From: Hungatella sp.
Lineage (GTDB): Bacteria; Bacillota; Clostridia; Lachnospirales; Lachnospiraceae
DNA: 53,449 bases
NCBI GenBank assembly: GCA_022792815.1
Contig: JAAWBS010000025.1
Location: 1-53,449 of the forward strand
Direction of reading: 5' to 3'
The position numbers and the translations under genes are program-made. A model generated the notes under the pieces. That model was not told the origin of the DNA. It ran no database searches and was given only the letters and a program-made list of their open reading frames with translations. Numbering within the stretch: the first letter of the stretch is position 1; the number at the start of each line of letters is the position of its first letter. This document shows positions 41,461 through 49,589 of this stretch, one piece after another.

Positions 41461-42741
41461 ATGGAGAAAGCGATAAAGCGTGTGGATATTATGGGCATCG
41501 GGATTCCCGCCTATGTGCTGATCTGCGCCCTGGTGGCCGGAGTCATGACTATGGGATGGATGCCGGGAGGGATGCTGGGAGCATTTGCGGTTATGATGGT
41601 CCTGGGAGGGCTGTTCCATGTCATCGGAAACAACCTGCCCTTTGTAAAGACCTATCTGGGCGGAGGAGCCATCGTGTGTATCTTCGCCTCCGCCGGCCTG
41701 GTGACGGCAGGATTGATTCCGGAGGCAGTGGTGGCCAATGTGGACGGATTTATGAATACTACCGGCTTTCTGAACTTTTATATCGCGGCTCTGATTACGG
41801 GAAGCATCCTGGGCATGAACCGGACATTGCTCCTGCGTGCGGCAGTTCGGTTTCTGCCGGTAGCACTTTGCGCCATGACCTTTGCCATCCTGCTGGTAGG
41901 CGGGGCAGGTGCGGTCCTGGGATACGGATTTTCCGAGGCAGTCATGTATGTGGCAGTGCCTATGATGGGAGGCGGCATGGGAGCCGGAGTGGTCCCCCTG
42001 TCGGGAATGTACGCGGAGGCTCTGGGTCAGGATTCGGCGGCGATCATCTCCCGCATGATCCCGGCCTCCACCTTAGGCAACGTGACCGCCATCGTGGGGG
42101 CAGGTCTTCTGGCAAAACTTGGCCAGGTAAAGCCGAACCTGACGGGAAACGGAAAGCTTATGCGCAAGACCACCGAGGATATGAAGGAAGGAAAGCCTCT
42201 GCCTGTCAGCGTGGAGATGATGGGAATCGGCATGATCCTGTCCATGAGCTTCTATCTTCTGGGAACCGTCCTGGGCAGGCTGGTTCCGGCCATCCACACC
42301 TACGCGTGGATGATCATCATGGTGGCGGCCGCAAAGGCGGCGGGGCTTGTTCCCGAGAAATTTGAGCAGGCGGCCAGGCAGTGGAGCAGTTTCGTCATGG
42401 GAAACTGGACTCAGGCTCTCCTTGTGGGAATCGGGATCTCCATGATCGACCTGCCGGCAGTGGCGGCGGCGTTCTCCATCCAATACCTGATCCTGGTGGC
42501 CGTGGTCGTAGGCGGCGTGGCATTGGGAGCCGGAGTGGGCGGCCGCCTGGTGGGCTTCTATCCCATCGAGTCCTCCATCACAGCCGGCCTGTGCACCACC
42601 AACATGGGCGGAACCGGCGACATCGCCGTGCTCTCTGCCGCCAACCGCATGGAGCTGCTGCCCTTCGCCCAGATCTCCACCAGGATCTGCGGAGGACTGA
42701 TTCTGATCGTGGCAAGCGTGCTGGTGAAGGTGCTGTTGTAG
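41461..42741 (+). CDS. 2-hydroxycarboxylate transporter (2HCT family), malate/Na+ symporter type
   Basis: The 426-residue membrane protein has the 2HCT signatures GGGMGAGVVPLSGMYAEALG in the first half and TTNMGGTGDIAVLSA then RMELLPFAQISTRICGG in the second. The family includes CitS, MaeN and CimH. Its gene follows the malic enzyme, so malate is the likely substrate, imported with Na+. The start at 41461 follows GAGAGGGGAGAAAGG. Confidence 0.93.
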   Translation: MEKAIKRVDIMGIGIPAYVLICALVAGVMTMGWMPGGMLGAFAVMMVLGGLFHVIGNNLPFVKTYLGGGAIVCIFASAGLVTAGLIPEAVVANVDGFMNTTGFLNFYIAALITGSILGMNRTLLLRAAVRFLPVALCAMTFAILLVGGAGAVLGYGFSEAVMYVAVPMMGGGMGAGVVPLSGMYAEALGQDSAAIISRMIPASTLGNVTAIVGAGLLAKLGQVKPNLTGNGKLMRKTTEDMKEGKPLPVSVEMMGIGMILSMSFYLLGTVLGRLVPAIHTYAWMIIMVAAAKAAGLVPEKFEQAARQWSSFVMGNWTQALLVGIGISMIDLPAVAAAFSIQYLILVAVVVGGVALGAGVGGRLVGFYPIESSITAGLCTTNMGGTGDIAVLSAANRMELLPFAQISTRICGGLILIVASVLVKVLL

Positions 42742-42926
42742 GAGGGGAGTTACGAGGGGGCGGTGGGGCGCAGGACCGATAGACCCCATCGGGAACAGGA
42801 GCGGCCCGGCCGCCGACCCAGAAAGAGACCACCTTCCTCTTTCGGAAACCAGCGGGATATGTTACAATTGGCTTACAGATTTACAGAACATGTTTTGACG
42901 AGAAAACAAGAAGACCAGGAGGAACT

Positions 42927-44519
42927 ATGGGACGGCATACCGTGGAACGGCGGCTGTACGTGACGCTGGGCAGCGTGATTCTGCTTATGGCAGCCATCTC
43001 CATGATGGTGACATTGTATTACAATATCATTCAGAACAAGAGAAACATGGACCAGGCCATATCCAATATGGCTCTGGTCCTGTCGGAGTCTCCCCTGGTG
43101 ATAGATACCTTGGAGAAAAGAGCAGAGAGGGAGATTCTGTGGGAGTACCTGGACGAGATTCAGGAGACGGTCTCCAATCTGGATGTGGTTACGGTCTGCG
43201 ACATGAGAGGAATCCGTGTGTATCATCGGGACAAAAAAGAGGTGGGGAAGCATTTTTCAGGCGGGGACGAGAAAGGCATCCTAAATGGAAGGGACAGTTA
43301 CATCACTGACGGAGTGGGGACGTTAGGGTCTCAGCGGCGGGCCTTCCATGTGGTCAGAGACCGGGACGGTGAACCGGTAGGCTTTGTCATGGCGGCGGTA
43401 TTGACCGAGAGCCTGCGCCAAATGTATCTGGATGTGCTGAAAGTGTACGCAGCTATGGCGGCGGCAGTGCTCGTCGTGGGAGCGGTGCAGGTGCGGTGCC
43501 ACATGAGACATTTAAAGAAGGTGCTTATGGGCTACAGACCGGAGGAACTGGCTACCAAATACGTGGAACGCAGCGAGGTCCTGGACATGCTGGAGGAGGG
43601 AGTCTTTGCCGCTGACCCGGGAGGGAAGGTGATCCTGATGAACCGGCCTGCGCGTCAGATGCTGGGAGTGGAGGAGGACCGGCCGGTGGAGGGCCGGCTT
43701 TTGAAGGAGCTGTATCCCGAGGCCGAGCTTCTAAAAGTGACGGAAGGCAGCTGTCCTCAGCACAATGTGTCTGTCCAGCTCAGGGGAAATCACATTCTGG
43801 CCAGCCGGATTCCGCTGATGGAACAGGGGGAGACGGCAGGGACCATCACCATTTTCCGTGACAAGACAGAGGCCATCCGGCTGGCGGAGCAGCTGACGGG
43901 CACAAGCGACATGGTTGACACCCTGCGGGCCTTTAACCACGAGTTTATGAATAAGCTCCATGTGATCCTGGGTTATCTGCAGCTGGGCCAGAGCGGGGAG
44001 GCTATGGAGTATATCATGAACACTTCCCTGGTGTCAGGCCAGGCGGTGGTCAATGTGACCAGACAGATCGCAGTCCCCCATCTGTCGGCGCTTATCATAG
44101 GAAAAATGATGAAGGCGGGGGAGCTGGGCATCGGCTTCAGTTTGTCGGCGGACAGTTCCTGCAGCCAGGAAGGGCTGTCTATGCCTGTGGACTGCTACGT
44201 GACCGTCATCGGCAATCTGCTGGAAAATGCCATCGAGGAGCTGAATTCCCGCAGTTACCCGGTGAAGGAGATCTCTCTGGGGATCTACTGCGGCGAGAAA
44301 GGGACCATGATCGTGTGCGGGGACACGGGAGGCGGGATTTCGGAGGAAGTGCGGACAAAGATGTTTGAGAGAGGTTTTTCCACCAAGGGAGAGGGGCGGG
44401 GAACCGGTATGGCTCTTGTCTGGAATCTGGCAGAGCAGTACCGCGGAACCGTGGAGGTGGAGACGGAACCGGGGGAAGGGACCTGTATTACCGTGAGCTT
44501 TCCCGGGCAAGGAGGATAA
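42927..44519 (+). CDS. Sensor histidine kinase, CitA/DcuS/MalK family
   Basis: A first membrane helix (about 13-35), an extracytoplasmic Cache-type domain (HRDKKEVGKHFSGGDEKG region, the citrate/malate-binding pattern), a second helix (about 172-190), a PAS domain (EVLDMLEEGVFAADPGG), the phospho-acceptor helix RAFNHEFMNKLHVILGYL and an ATPase domain (GNLLENAIEEL, DTGGGISEEV) are in order. This layout is specific to carboxylate-sensing kinases. ATG 42927 has AGGAGG upstream. With the response regulator directly downstream, it should activate the malate genes upstream when malate is present. Confidence 0.93.
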   Translation: MGRHTVERRLYVTLGSVILLMAAISMMVTLYYNIIQNKRNMDQAISNMALVLSESPLVIDTLEKRAEREILWEYLDEIQETVSNLDVVTVCDMRGIRVYHRDKKEVGKHFSGGDEKGILNGRDSYITDGVGTLGSQRRAFHVVRDRDGEPVGFVMAAVLTESLRQMYLDVLKVYAAMAAAVLVVGAVQVRCHMRHLKKVLMGYRPEELATKYVERSEVLDMLEEGVFAADPGGKVILMNRPARQMLGVEEDRPVEGRLLKELYPEAELLKVTEGSCPQHNVSVQLRGNHILASRIPLMEQGETAGTITIFRDKTEAIRLAEQLTGTSDMVDTLRAFNHEFMNKLHVILGYLQLGQSGEAMEYIMNTSLVSGQAVVNVTRQIAVPHLSALIIGKMMKAGELGIGFSLSADSSCSQEGLSMPVDCYVTVIGNLLENAIEELNSRSYPVKEISLGIYCGEKGTMIVCGDTGGGISEEVRTKMFERGFSTKGEGRGTGMALVWNLAEQYRGTVEVETEPGEGTCITVSFPGQGG

Positions 44520-44528
44520 GAAGGGCGT

Positions 44529-45227
44529 ATGTTTCATGTGATGATCGTGGAGGATGATCCCATGGTGGCCAGCATCAACCGCCAGTATGTGACCATGGAT
44601 TCCAGATTTTGTGTGGCGGGAGTGTTTAAAAACGGAAAAGAAGCCATGGATTTCATCAGGTCCGGAAAGAAGGTGGATCTGGTGATTTTGGACTATTATA
44701 TGCCGGTGATGGACGGCATGGAATTTCTGGAGGCCCTGAAAGAACCGGCAGATGGGAAGAGGAGACCGGAGGTGATCATGGTCACGGCTGTCAGCGGGGC
44801 GGAGATGGTGCAGAAGCTGATAGGGGGCGGGATCCTGGATTATCTGGTAAAGCCTTTCGAGTATGCCAGGTTTGAGCAGGCTTTGAAGCATTTTGCGGAG
44901 TATCGGGAACTGATGTCCAACCCTCACGGGATGCTGAGTCAGAGAGATATCGACCGGGCCCTCGGAGGCAGGTCATCGTCGAAAAAGCCTGGGGAGTCCA
45001 TGGAGAAAGGGCTTCAGGCCCACACCCTGGACACCATAAGACAGTGTATGAAGGCCGGTGGAGGCCGGTTTTTTACCAGTGAGGAGATCGCGGAACAGGT
45101 TCATCTGTCCAGAGTCACTGTCCGAAGGTACATGAACTACATGCTGGAGTCGGCAGAGATCGTCAGCGAGGTGAACTACCAGACCGGAGGGAGGCCTTCG
45201 ATCCGGTATCGATATGGGAAGGGATGA
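44529..45227 (+). CDS. Response regulator, CitB/DcuR/DpiA family
   Basis: An N-terminal receiver (VEDDPMVAS, acceptor Asp in LVILDYYMPVMDG, Lys in YLVKPFEY) is followed by a linker and a C-terminal helix-turn-helix (TSEEIAEQVHLSRVTVRRYM) typical of carboxylate regulators. The gene starts nine bases after the kinase gene, with AAGGAGGATAAGAAGGG nearby. It is the cognate partner of the kinase. It probably activates the malic enzyme-transporter genes. Confidence 0.93.
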   Translation: MFHVMIVEDDPMVASINRQYVTMDSRFCVAGVFKNGKEAMDFIRSGKKVDLVILDYYMPVMDGMEFLEALKEPADGKRRPEVIMVTAVSGAEMVQKLIGGGILDYLVKPFEYARFEQALKHFAEYRELMSNPHGMLSQRDIDRALGGRSSSKKPGESMEKGLQAHTLDTIRQCMKAGGGRFFTSEEIAEQVHLSRVTVRRYMNYMLESAEIVSEVNYQTGGRPSIRYRYGKG

Positions 45228-45261
45228 AGCGGAACCTGTGTTGGGGAGAAGGAGGGGAGCC

Positions 45262-46443
45262 ATGGCGGCAAAAGGGATTTCCCGGAAGTACGGGTTTAAG
45301 GCGGGAACCGGGCTTGTGAGTATGGGGAGGTGGGCTGCTGTCTGCCTTTTTCTGTCTGTTTTTGTCTGTTCTTGTGGATACTCGAGGGAGGAGAAGAACA
45401 GGATGAAGGAGATCGAGAGCCTGGGCAGGGAAAATGCGGAGGCTTATATTCAGGGAAAATATGGATTTGAGCCGGAGATTCAGGAGATCGTGGTCTGCAC
45501 GGAGCGGGGAGAACATGATCCGCGTCCCTGGGCCAACGGGTATGTGCTGGTCCGGATGAGTTATGAGGGAGAGGTGTTTCGGGTTCATATTAACGGGGAG
45601 GAGCCGGGGGCAGAGGGAAGAGATGATTATCAGCAGGAATTGATTCTGAGGGAGGGAAAGGCATTTTTTGAGGAATTGCTGGGATATGAGATCTATGATC
45701 TCTATCTGGAGTACGGGGAAAGCGGGGAGAAGGAAAAGACGTTTCCCAAGTGCCACAGAGGAAATTTTATCGGGGAATGTTATGAATCCGGCGGTTTTGA
45801 GGACCTGCTTTGGCGCCATCCCGCCAACATCCGTATCGATGACTGCGGGAACCGGGACCTGACGAGACTGTGGGAGGAGCGCCCGGAAGCAGCCGCATTT
45901 TTGGAGGAGTACGCCGCGGACGGCAAAGGCAAGATCGTGGTCATCTCCTACAAGAGCCGGGAGGATTATGAGCGGGGGTATGATCACAGCTACGGGAGAA
46001 GCGGGATTTTGGATTTTGACATCTGCAATGACGGACTGTACCTCTGTTCTTATGCCGCCTTTGAGGAGGAAGGGGCGGGGGCCAAGCGGTTTGAGCTGCA
46101 GGAGTATGACGGCGTGATAGGCGCCTGTGTTGACAGGGAGGCCGGCCGGGACCTGCTGATCTCCGACGGGGCGAGTGAATGGCAGGAGTTGGGGGAGACC
46201 GGAAAGCGGCCTTTTTCGGCGGCATATTCTGTGGAAAGGAAGGGGATCGACGAGACTACGGTTTATCTGCCTGTGGAACGGTGGGGGAGAGGAGCAGGCG
46301 TCTTTATCCAGCATAGGAATGACGGGGAATGGCGGCAGTATGAGGCGAATCTGAAGATGACGAGGGATAAAAAGTATCTCTTTTTTACCTTTCGCGGATT
46401 TTCGGAGGAACGTTTTGAGTTTGCTGTTTGGGGGCGGAAGTGA
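45262..46443 (+). CDS. Putative lipoprotein of unknown function
   Basis: ATG 45262 with GGAGGGG is preferred to 45214, which overlaps the regulator gene. The N-terminus has a membrane stretch and lipobox VCSC (about residue 35). The mature protein (about 393 aa in total) is acidic and rich in Gly and aromatic residues (FVxY-like repeats such as EYAADGKGKIVVISYK). I recognise no family. The following 80 bases contain a long inverted repeat. Confidence 0.75.
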   Translation: MAAKGISRKYGFKAGTGLVSMGRWAAVCLFLSVFVCSCGYSREEKNRMKEIESLGRENAEAYIQGKYGFEPEIQEIVVCTERGEHDPRPWANGYVLVRMSYEGEVFRVHINGEEPGAEGRDDYQQELILREGKAFFEELLGYEIYDLYLEYGESGEKEKTFPKCHRGNFIGECYESGGFEDLLWRHPANIRIDDCGNRDLTRLWEERPEAAAFLEEYAADGKGKIVVISYKSREDYERGYDHSYGRSGILDFDICNDGLYLCSYAAFEEEGAGAKRFELQEYDGVIGACVDREAGRDLLISDGASEWQELGETGKRPFSAAYSVERKGIDETTVYLPVERWGRGAGVFIQHRNDGEWRQYEANLKMTRDKKYLFFTFRGFSEERFEFAVWGRK

Positions 46444-46512
46444 CTTGGCAGATATGGGGAGGAGGAAGCCCGCCGGGGGCAGCCGCTGTCCCCAGGAGGG
46501 TCCATCGATTGA

Positions 46513-46526
46513 GGGGCTATCGCCCC
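46513..46526. repeat. Short hairpin GGGGC-N4-GCCCC
   Basis: A small G/C hairpin directly before the long inverted repeat at 46530. Together they lie between convergent genes and may end transcription from both sides, but there is no T-run. Confidence 0.4.
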
Positions 46527-46529
46527 ATA

Positions 46530-46591
46530 GGGAACTCACACAGAAAAGGCGCTTGCAAGTGAGCCTGCATCGCCTTTGTGTGTGAGTTCCC
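46530..46591. repeat. 21-bp near-perfect inverted repeat between convergent genes
   Basis: GGGAACTCACACAGAAAAGG (46530-46549, continuing to 46551) pairs with CGCCTTTGTGTGTGAGTTCCC (46571-46591) at nearly every position, with a 19-base loop that could itself fold. No T-tract follows. It might be a bidirectional terminator or a small mobile repeat. Confidence 0.7.
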
Positions 46592-46599
46592 TGCCCGGC

Positions 46600-47868
46600 T
46601 CAATGGGAGAGCATGTTTTCAATAAATATCCCGTAGCCTTTGGTGCTGTCTTGGATGAAGACGTGGGTGACCGCGCCGATTAGTTTTCCGTCTTGGATGA
46701 TGGGGCTGCCGCTCATGCCCTGGACGATTCCGCCGGTCTGGGTTATGAGGGAGGGGTCTGTAACCTGTATGACCAGGCTCTTGTTTTGGTGGGCAGTGGA
46801 GTAGTCTACTTTTAGGATCTCGATCTGATAGTCCTTGATTTCGCCGGATATTCCGCTGCGGATGAAGGCAGGGCCTTTTTTTACGTCCTGCCGGTAACCT
46901 ATTTCTATAGGTTGCATGTTCATGGCCTGGCGGAATTTGTCGTTTGCAGTCCCGAAGATGCCTACCTCGCAGTTGGTGTCGATTTCTCCCAGGAGGGAGC
47001 CGGGACCGTAGTAGATGACACCGGACATGACACCGGGATTGCCCATGGTTCCTTTTTCGATTCCTACGATCTCCGTGTCATACAGGGTGCCTCCGGAGAT
47101 TTGGACTACCTCCCCGGTGTCGGTGTCGCTGATGCCGTGGCCTAAGGCGCCGAATTTGCCGTTTAGATCCAGGTAGGTCATGGTGCCGATTCCCTGGGTG
47201 TCGCTGCGGACCCAGATCCCCAGCTTCTCGCTTCCGTCCTGGGCAGTGACGGGTTCCAGGGTTACATTCATCAGCTCCTCGTCCCGGCGGATGGTCAGGA
47301 CCGCATCCTGACCGCCTAGGCGGCCGACTGCATCGGCCAGCTGTTCTTTGGTTTCCAGAAATTCTCCGTTGATGGACTCGATATAGTCGCCGGATTTTAC
47401 GATGCCGGCCGCCGGCTCGGCGGGGACTCCGTCCATGCCGGTGATCTCTCCGGTTCCGATGACCATGACCCCTTTGGATTTTAAGTAGATGCCTACAGGG
47501 GCGCCGCAGGGAATGGCGTACTGGGCGTTTACCACGTCTACCTGAATCTCTTTAAAACGGATCAGGCCAAAAAGGTCCAGAGACAGTAAGTAACTTCCCT
47601 CGGATCTTCCGTAGAGGCTGAACGTCTGGTCCCGGATGATGTTGATCTGATCCTTGGGAATGTTGGATACACTGCCAAGAACTACCTCCTCACTCTCGCT
47701 TTGCAGAGTGGCGCTGAAGGGAAGCGGAAATTGTACCAATTCTTCCTGGTCCCGGATAATATTGATCCGATCAGGTATCATATGCTCTAAATAGTAGTAT
47801 GAAAACCCTGCGCAGGCCAAAAGTCCAATACAGAATGTCCACAGCAGATATCTGCGCTTTCTCAACAT
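46600..47868 (-). CDS. spoIVB: SpoIVB peptidase (S55 family), sporulation
   Basis: The 422-residue protein has an N-terminal membrane anchor (RYLLWTFCIGLLACAGFSYY), a PDZ domain (about 130-220, AAGIVKSGDYIESINGEFL), and an S55 peptidase domain with GALGHGISDTD (catalytic His) and GIVQGMSGSPII (catalytic Ser). SpoIVB is secreted from the forespore and triggers pro-SigK processing. The start at 47868 has AGGAGGTGT upstream. A CATACTA element at 47912-47918 on the minus strand fits forespore sigma control. It is divergent from spo0A, whereas these genes are usually adjacent and co-directional. Confidence 0.93.
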   Translation of the reverse strand: MLRKRRYLLWTFCIGLLACAGFSYYYLEHMIPDRINIIRDQEELVQFPLPFSATLQSESEEVVLGSVSNIPKDQINIIRDQTFSLYGRSEGSYLLSLDLFGLIRFKEIQVDVVNAQYAIPCGAPVGIYLKSKGVMVIGTGEITGMDGVPAEPAAGIVKSGDYIESINGEFLETKEQLADAVGRLGGQDAVLTIRRDEELMNVTLEPVTAQDGSEKLGIWVRSDTQGIGTMTYLDLNGKFGALGHGISDTDTGEVVQISGGTLYDTEIVGIEKGTMGNPGVMSGVIYYGPGSLLGEIDTNCEVGIFGTANDKFRQAMNMQPIEIGYRQDVKKGPAFIRSGISGEIKDYQIEILKVDYSTAHQNKSLVIQVTDPSLITQTGGIVQGMSGSPIIQDGKLIGAVTHVFIQDSTKGYGIFIENMLSH

Positions 47869-47911
47869 GACACACCTCCTGTTGTGATAGTCAAAAAAAA
47901 TTCTTCCCTCC

Positions 47912-47918
47912 TAGTATG
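47912..47918 (-). promoter_or_regulatory. Candidate SigG/SigF -10 element for spoIVB
   Basis: CATACTA on the minus strand, a sigma-G-type -10, 44 bases before spoIVB. The -35 region does not match well. Confidence 0.4.
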
Positions 47919-48072
47919 TGTCAAGAAAGAAAAACCACTCTGTAATTTTTTAGTTGTCACAAATTTCTTGATATGTTAAACTGATAATACCAGTGTACAG
48001 ACATGTTTATATTTTACCAAATGGCTTGCTCTATTCTGCGTCATTTGGCTGAAAGGGAAATGTGCCGGCACA

Positions 48073-48160
48073 CCAGGGGTGAAAGGTCGAAGATCCGATG
48101 CAAACCGGCCCGCAGGAGAACTTTCGGCGCTGAGCCCCGCCAAAAATATAAAAAGGGGCA
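48073..48160 (+). promoter_or_regulatory. Structured leader able to sequester the ribosome site of the DUF4321 gene
   Basis: GCCCC at 48134-48138 can pair with GGGGC at 48155-48159, which contains the ribosome site, or with GGGGT at 48076-48080 near the 5' side, aided by GAAAG (48081-48085)/CTTTC (48121-48125). These two pairings exclude each other, as in translational riboswitches. Between them lies a G/C-rich, nucleotide-conserved-looking core. It does not match the riboswitch classes whose consensus I know. Confidence 0.45.
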
Positions 48161-48168
48161 TCACAGAG

Positions 48169-48420
48169 ATGGGACATAAGAATTTTTGGATTTTATTGCT
48201 GCTGTTGCTGTCAGGAATCGTCCTGGGAAGCTTTATCGGAGACTTGGCAGGGAAGGTTCCCGGGCTGTCATGGCTTGGGTTTGGGCAGTCTTTTGGCCTG
48301 GATTCCCCGCTGATCGTCAATCTGGGAGTGATCATCATTACATTTGGACTTACAATCAAAATTACGATGGCCAGCATCATCGGTGTAGCGCTGGCGCTGG
48401 TGATTTACCGGTTTATCTAG
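48169..48420 (+). CDS. DUF4321 family small membrane protein
   Basis: The 83-residue protein has an N-terminal hydrophobic helix followed by GSFIGDLAGKVPGLSWLGFG and further hydrophobic helices, the pattern of DUF4321. ATG 48169 has AAAAGGGG upstream, inside the hairpin described above; the longer frame from 48079 runs through the leader RNA. It lies directly upstream of spo0A, but a terminator separates them. Function is unknown. Confidence 0.8.
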   Translation: MGHKNFWILLLLLLSGIVLGSFIGDLAGKVPGLSWLGFGQSFGLDSPLIVNLGVIIITFGLTIKITMASIIGVALALVIYRFI

Positions 48421-48457
48421 GAGTGCCCGAAAGAGTGACAGGCACTCTCTTTTTTTC
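48420..48457 (+). terminator. Intrinsic terminator after the DUF4321 gene
   Basis: GAGTGCC pairs with GGCACTC, then TCTTTTTTT. Thus spo0A is transcribed separately. Confidence 0.85.
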
Positions 48458-48467
48458 AGACACCCCA

Positions 48468-48474
48468 TGTCGAA
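48468..48474 (+). promoter_or_regulatory. 0A box (Spo0A-binding site)
   Basis: TGTCGAA is an exact 0A box. It lies about 60 bases upstream of the expected spo0A start of transcription, consistent with autoregulation by Spo0A~P. Confidence 0.7.
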
Positions 48475-48492
48475 ACTTGCGACTAAATCCCA

Positions 48493-48522
48493 TTGCCAGC
48501 AGGGAAAGTGAGAGACTATAAT
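48493..48522 (+). promoter_or_regulatory. Promoter of spo0A
   Basis: TTGCCA, 18 bases, TATAAT upstream of the AAAAGGAGG site of spo0A. Confidence 0.6.
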
Positions 48523-48552
48523 CTATGTTACCAATGAAAAGGAGGACATAAA

Positions 48553-49362
48553 ATGACAGCATTAAACGTTGCAATTGCAGAGGATAACCCGAAAACAATG
48601 GAATTATTGAATGATATGTTGGAAAATGAAGATGGGATCCAGGTAGTCGGAAAGGCGGAAACCGGCGATGAGGCGTATAAGATGATCATAAACTCCAAAC
48701 CGGATGTAGTCCTCTTAGATGTGATTATGCCAGGTATGGACGGGGTGGAAGTTATGGAGAAGGTAAAGACGGAGGGCAATATGGAGAAGAATCCGTTCTT
48801 TATCATGGTATCGGCGGCAGGGAGCGAGGATGTGACTCAGGATGCGTTTAAGATGGGCGTCAATTATTTCATCATGAAGCCCTTTAAGAAGGATGTGGTT
48901 CTCGACAAGATACGCCGGGTAGGCAGCTACAGGGCCAGGCCAAGGGGGCTTGACTTGTCAGGCGGAAGAAAGATTAAGCCCTACGAAAGCCAGCTGGAAT
49001 ACATGGAGCAGAACCTGGAAAATGATGTGACTCAGATCCTTCATGAGATCGGTGTGCCGGCTCACATCAAAGGCTATCAGTATCTGAGAGACGCCATCGC
49101 CATCTCTGTGGAGGACCAGGAGATGCTCACGTCCGTGACAAAGGTCCTGTATCCCAATATTGCCAAGAAACATCAGACCACACCCAGCCGGGTGGAGAGG
49201 GCCATCCGCCATGCCATCGAGGTGGCTTGGAATCGGGGCAAGATGGAGACCATCAACGAGATCTTCGGCTACACAGTCAGCAACGGAAAGGGAAAACCGA
49301 CAAACTCTGAGTTTATCGCGTTGCTGTCTGACAAGATTCGTCTGGATTACAAGAGGCTGTGA
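48553..49362 (+). CDS. spo0A: Sporulation master regulator Spo0A
   Basis: An N-terminal receiver (IAEDN, acceptor Asp in [15 protein letters not shown], Lys in IMKPFKKD) and a C-terminal Spo0A DNA-binding domain ([35 protein letters not shown]) identify it. It is the 269-residue size of Clostridia Spo0A. AAAAGGAGG precedes the ATG. It controls entry into sporulation. Its promoter carries a 0A box. Downstream is glgA, in another operon. Confidence 0.97.
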   Translation: MTALNVAIAEDNPKTMELLNDMLENEDGIQVVGKAETGDEAYKMIINSKPDVVLLDVIMPGMDGVEVMEKVKTEGNMEKNPFFIMVSAAGSEDVTQDAFKMGVNYFIMKPFKKDVVLDKIRRVGSYRARPRGLDLSGGRKIKPYESQLEYMEQNLENDVTQILHEIGVPAHIKGYQYLRDAIAISVEDQEMLTSVTKVLYPNIAKKHQTTPSRVERAIRHAIEVAWNRGKMETINEIFGYTVSNGKGKPTNSEFIALLSDKIRLDYKRL

Positions 49363-49532
49363 CATGTGACCCTGCTGTCCTACATAGAGATTGGGGGCAG
49401 GAGGTATTTTGCCTCTCCGGATACCCGATGACTGTTCTCCCCGCTGTGCCCCACAATCCTGAAAAGCATGAAAATTAGGCTGTGAGGAGAGAAATCTGAA
49501 AGAATGTACTTCCTAAAATTTAAAAAATGTTG

Positions 49533-49538
49533 TATACT
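49533..49538 (+). promoter_or_regulatory. Putative -10 element of the glgA promoter
   Basis: TATACT about 50 bases before glgA, with TTCCTA 17 bases upstream as a weak -35. The 227 bases between spo0A and glgA otherwise show nothing clear. Confidence 0.35.
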
Positions 49539-49589
49539 GTTTCTGTTAGGGGTTACAAAAGTTACTCGATATGAGGAGGTCTTTCCAAA

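Noticed and set aside
45163..46539. 458-residue open frame on the minus strand
   Set aside because: Antisense to the lipoprotein gene, with Pro/Ser/His-rich composition typical of shadows.
48073..48160. Known cobalamin or cyclic-di-GMP riboswitch
   Set aside because: Some short motifs resemble these classes but the order and core sequences do not match.
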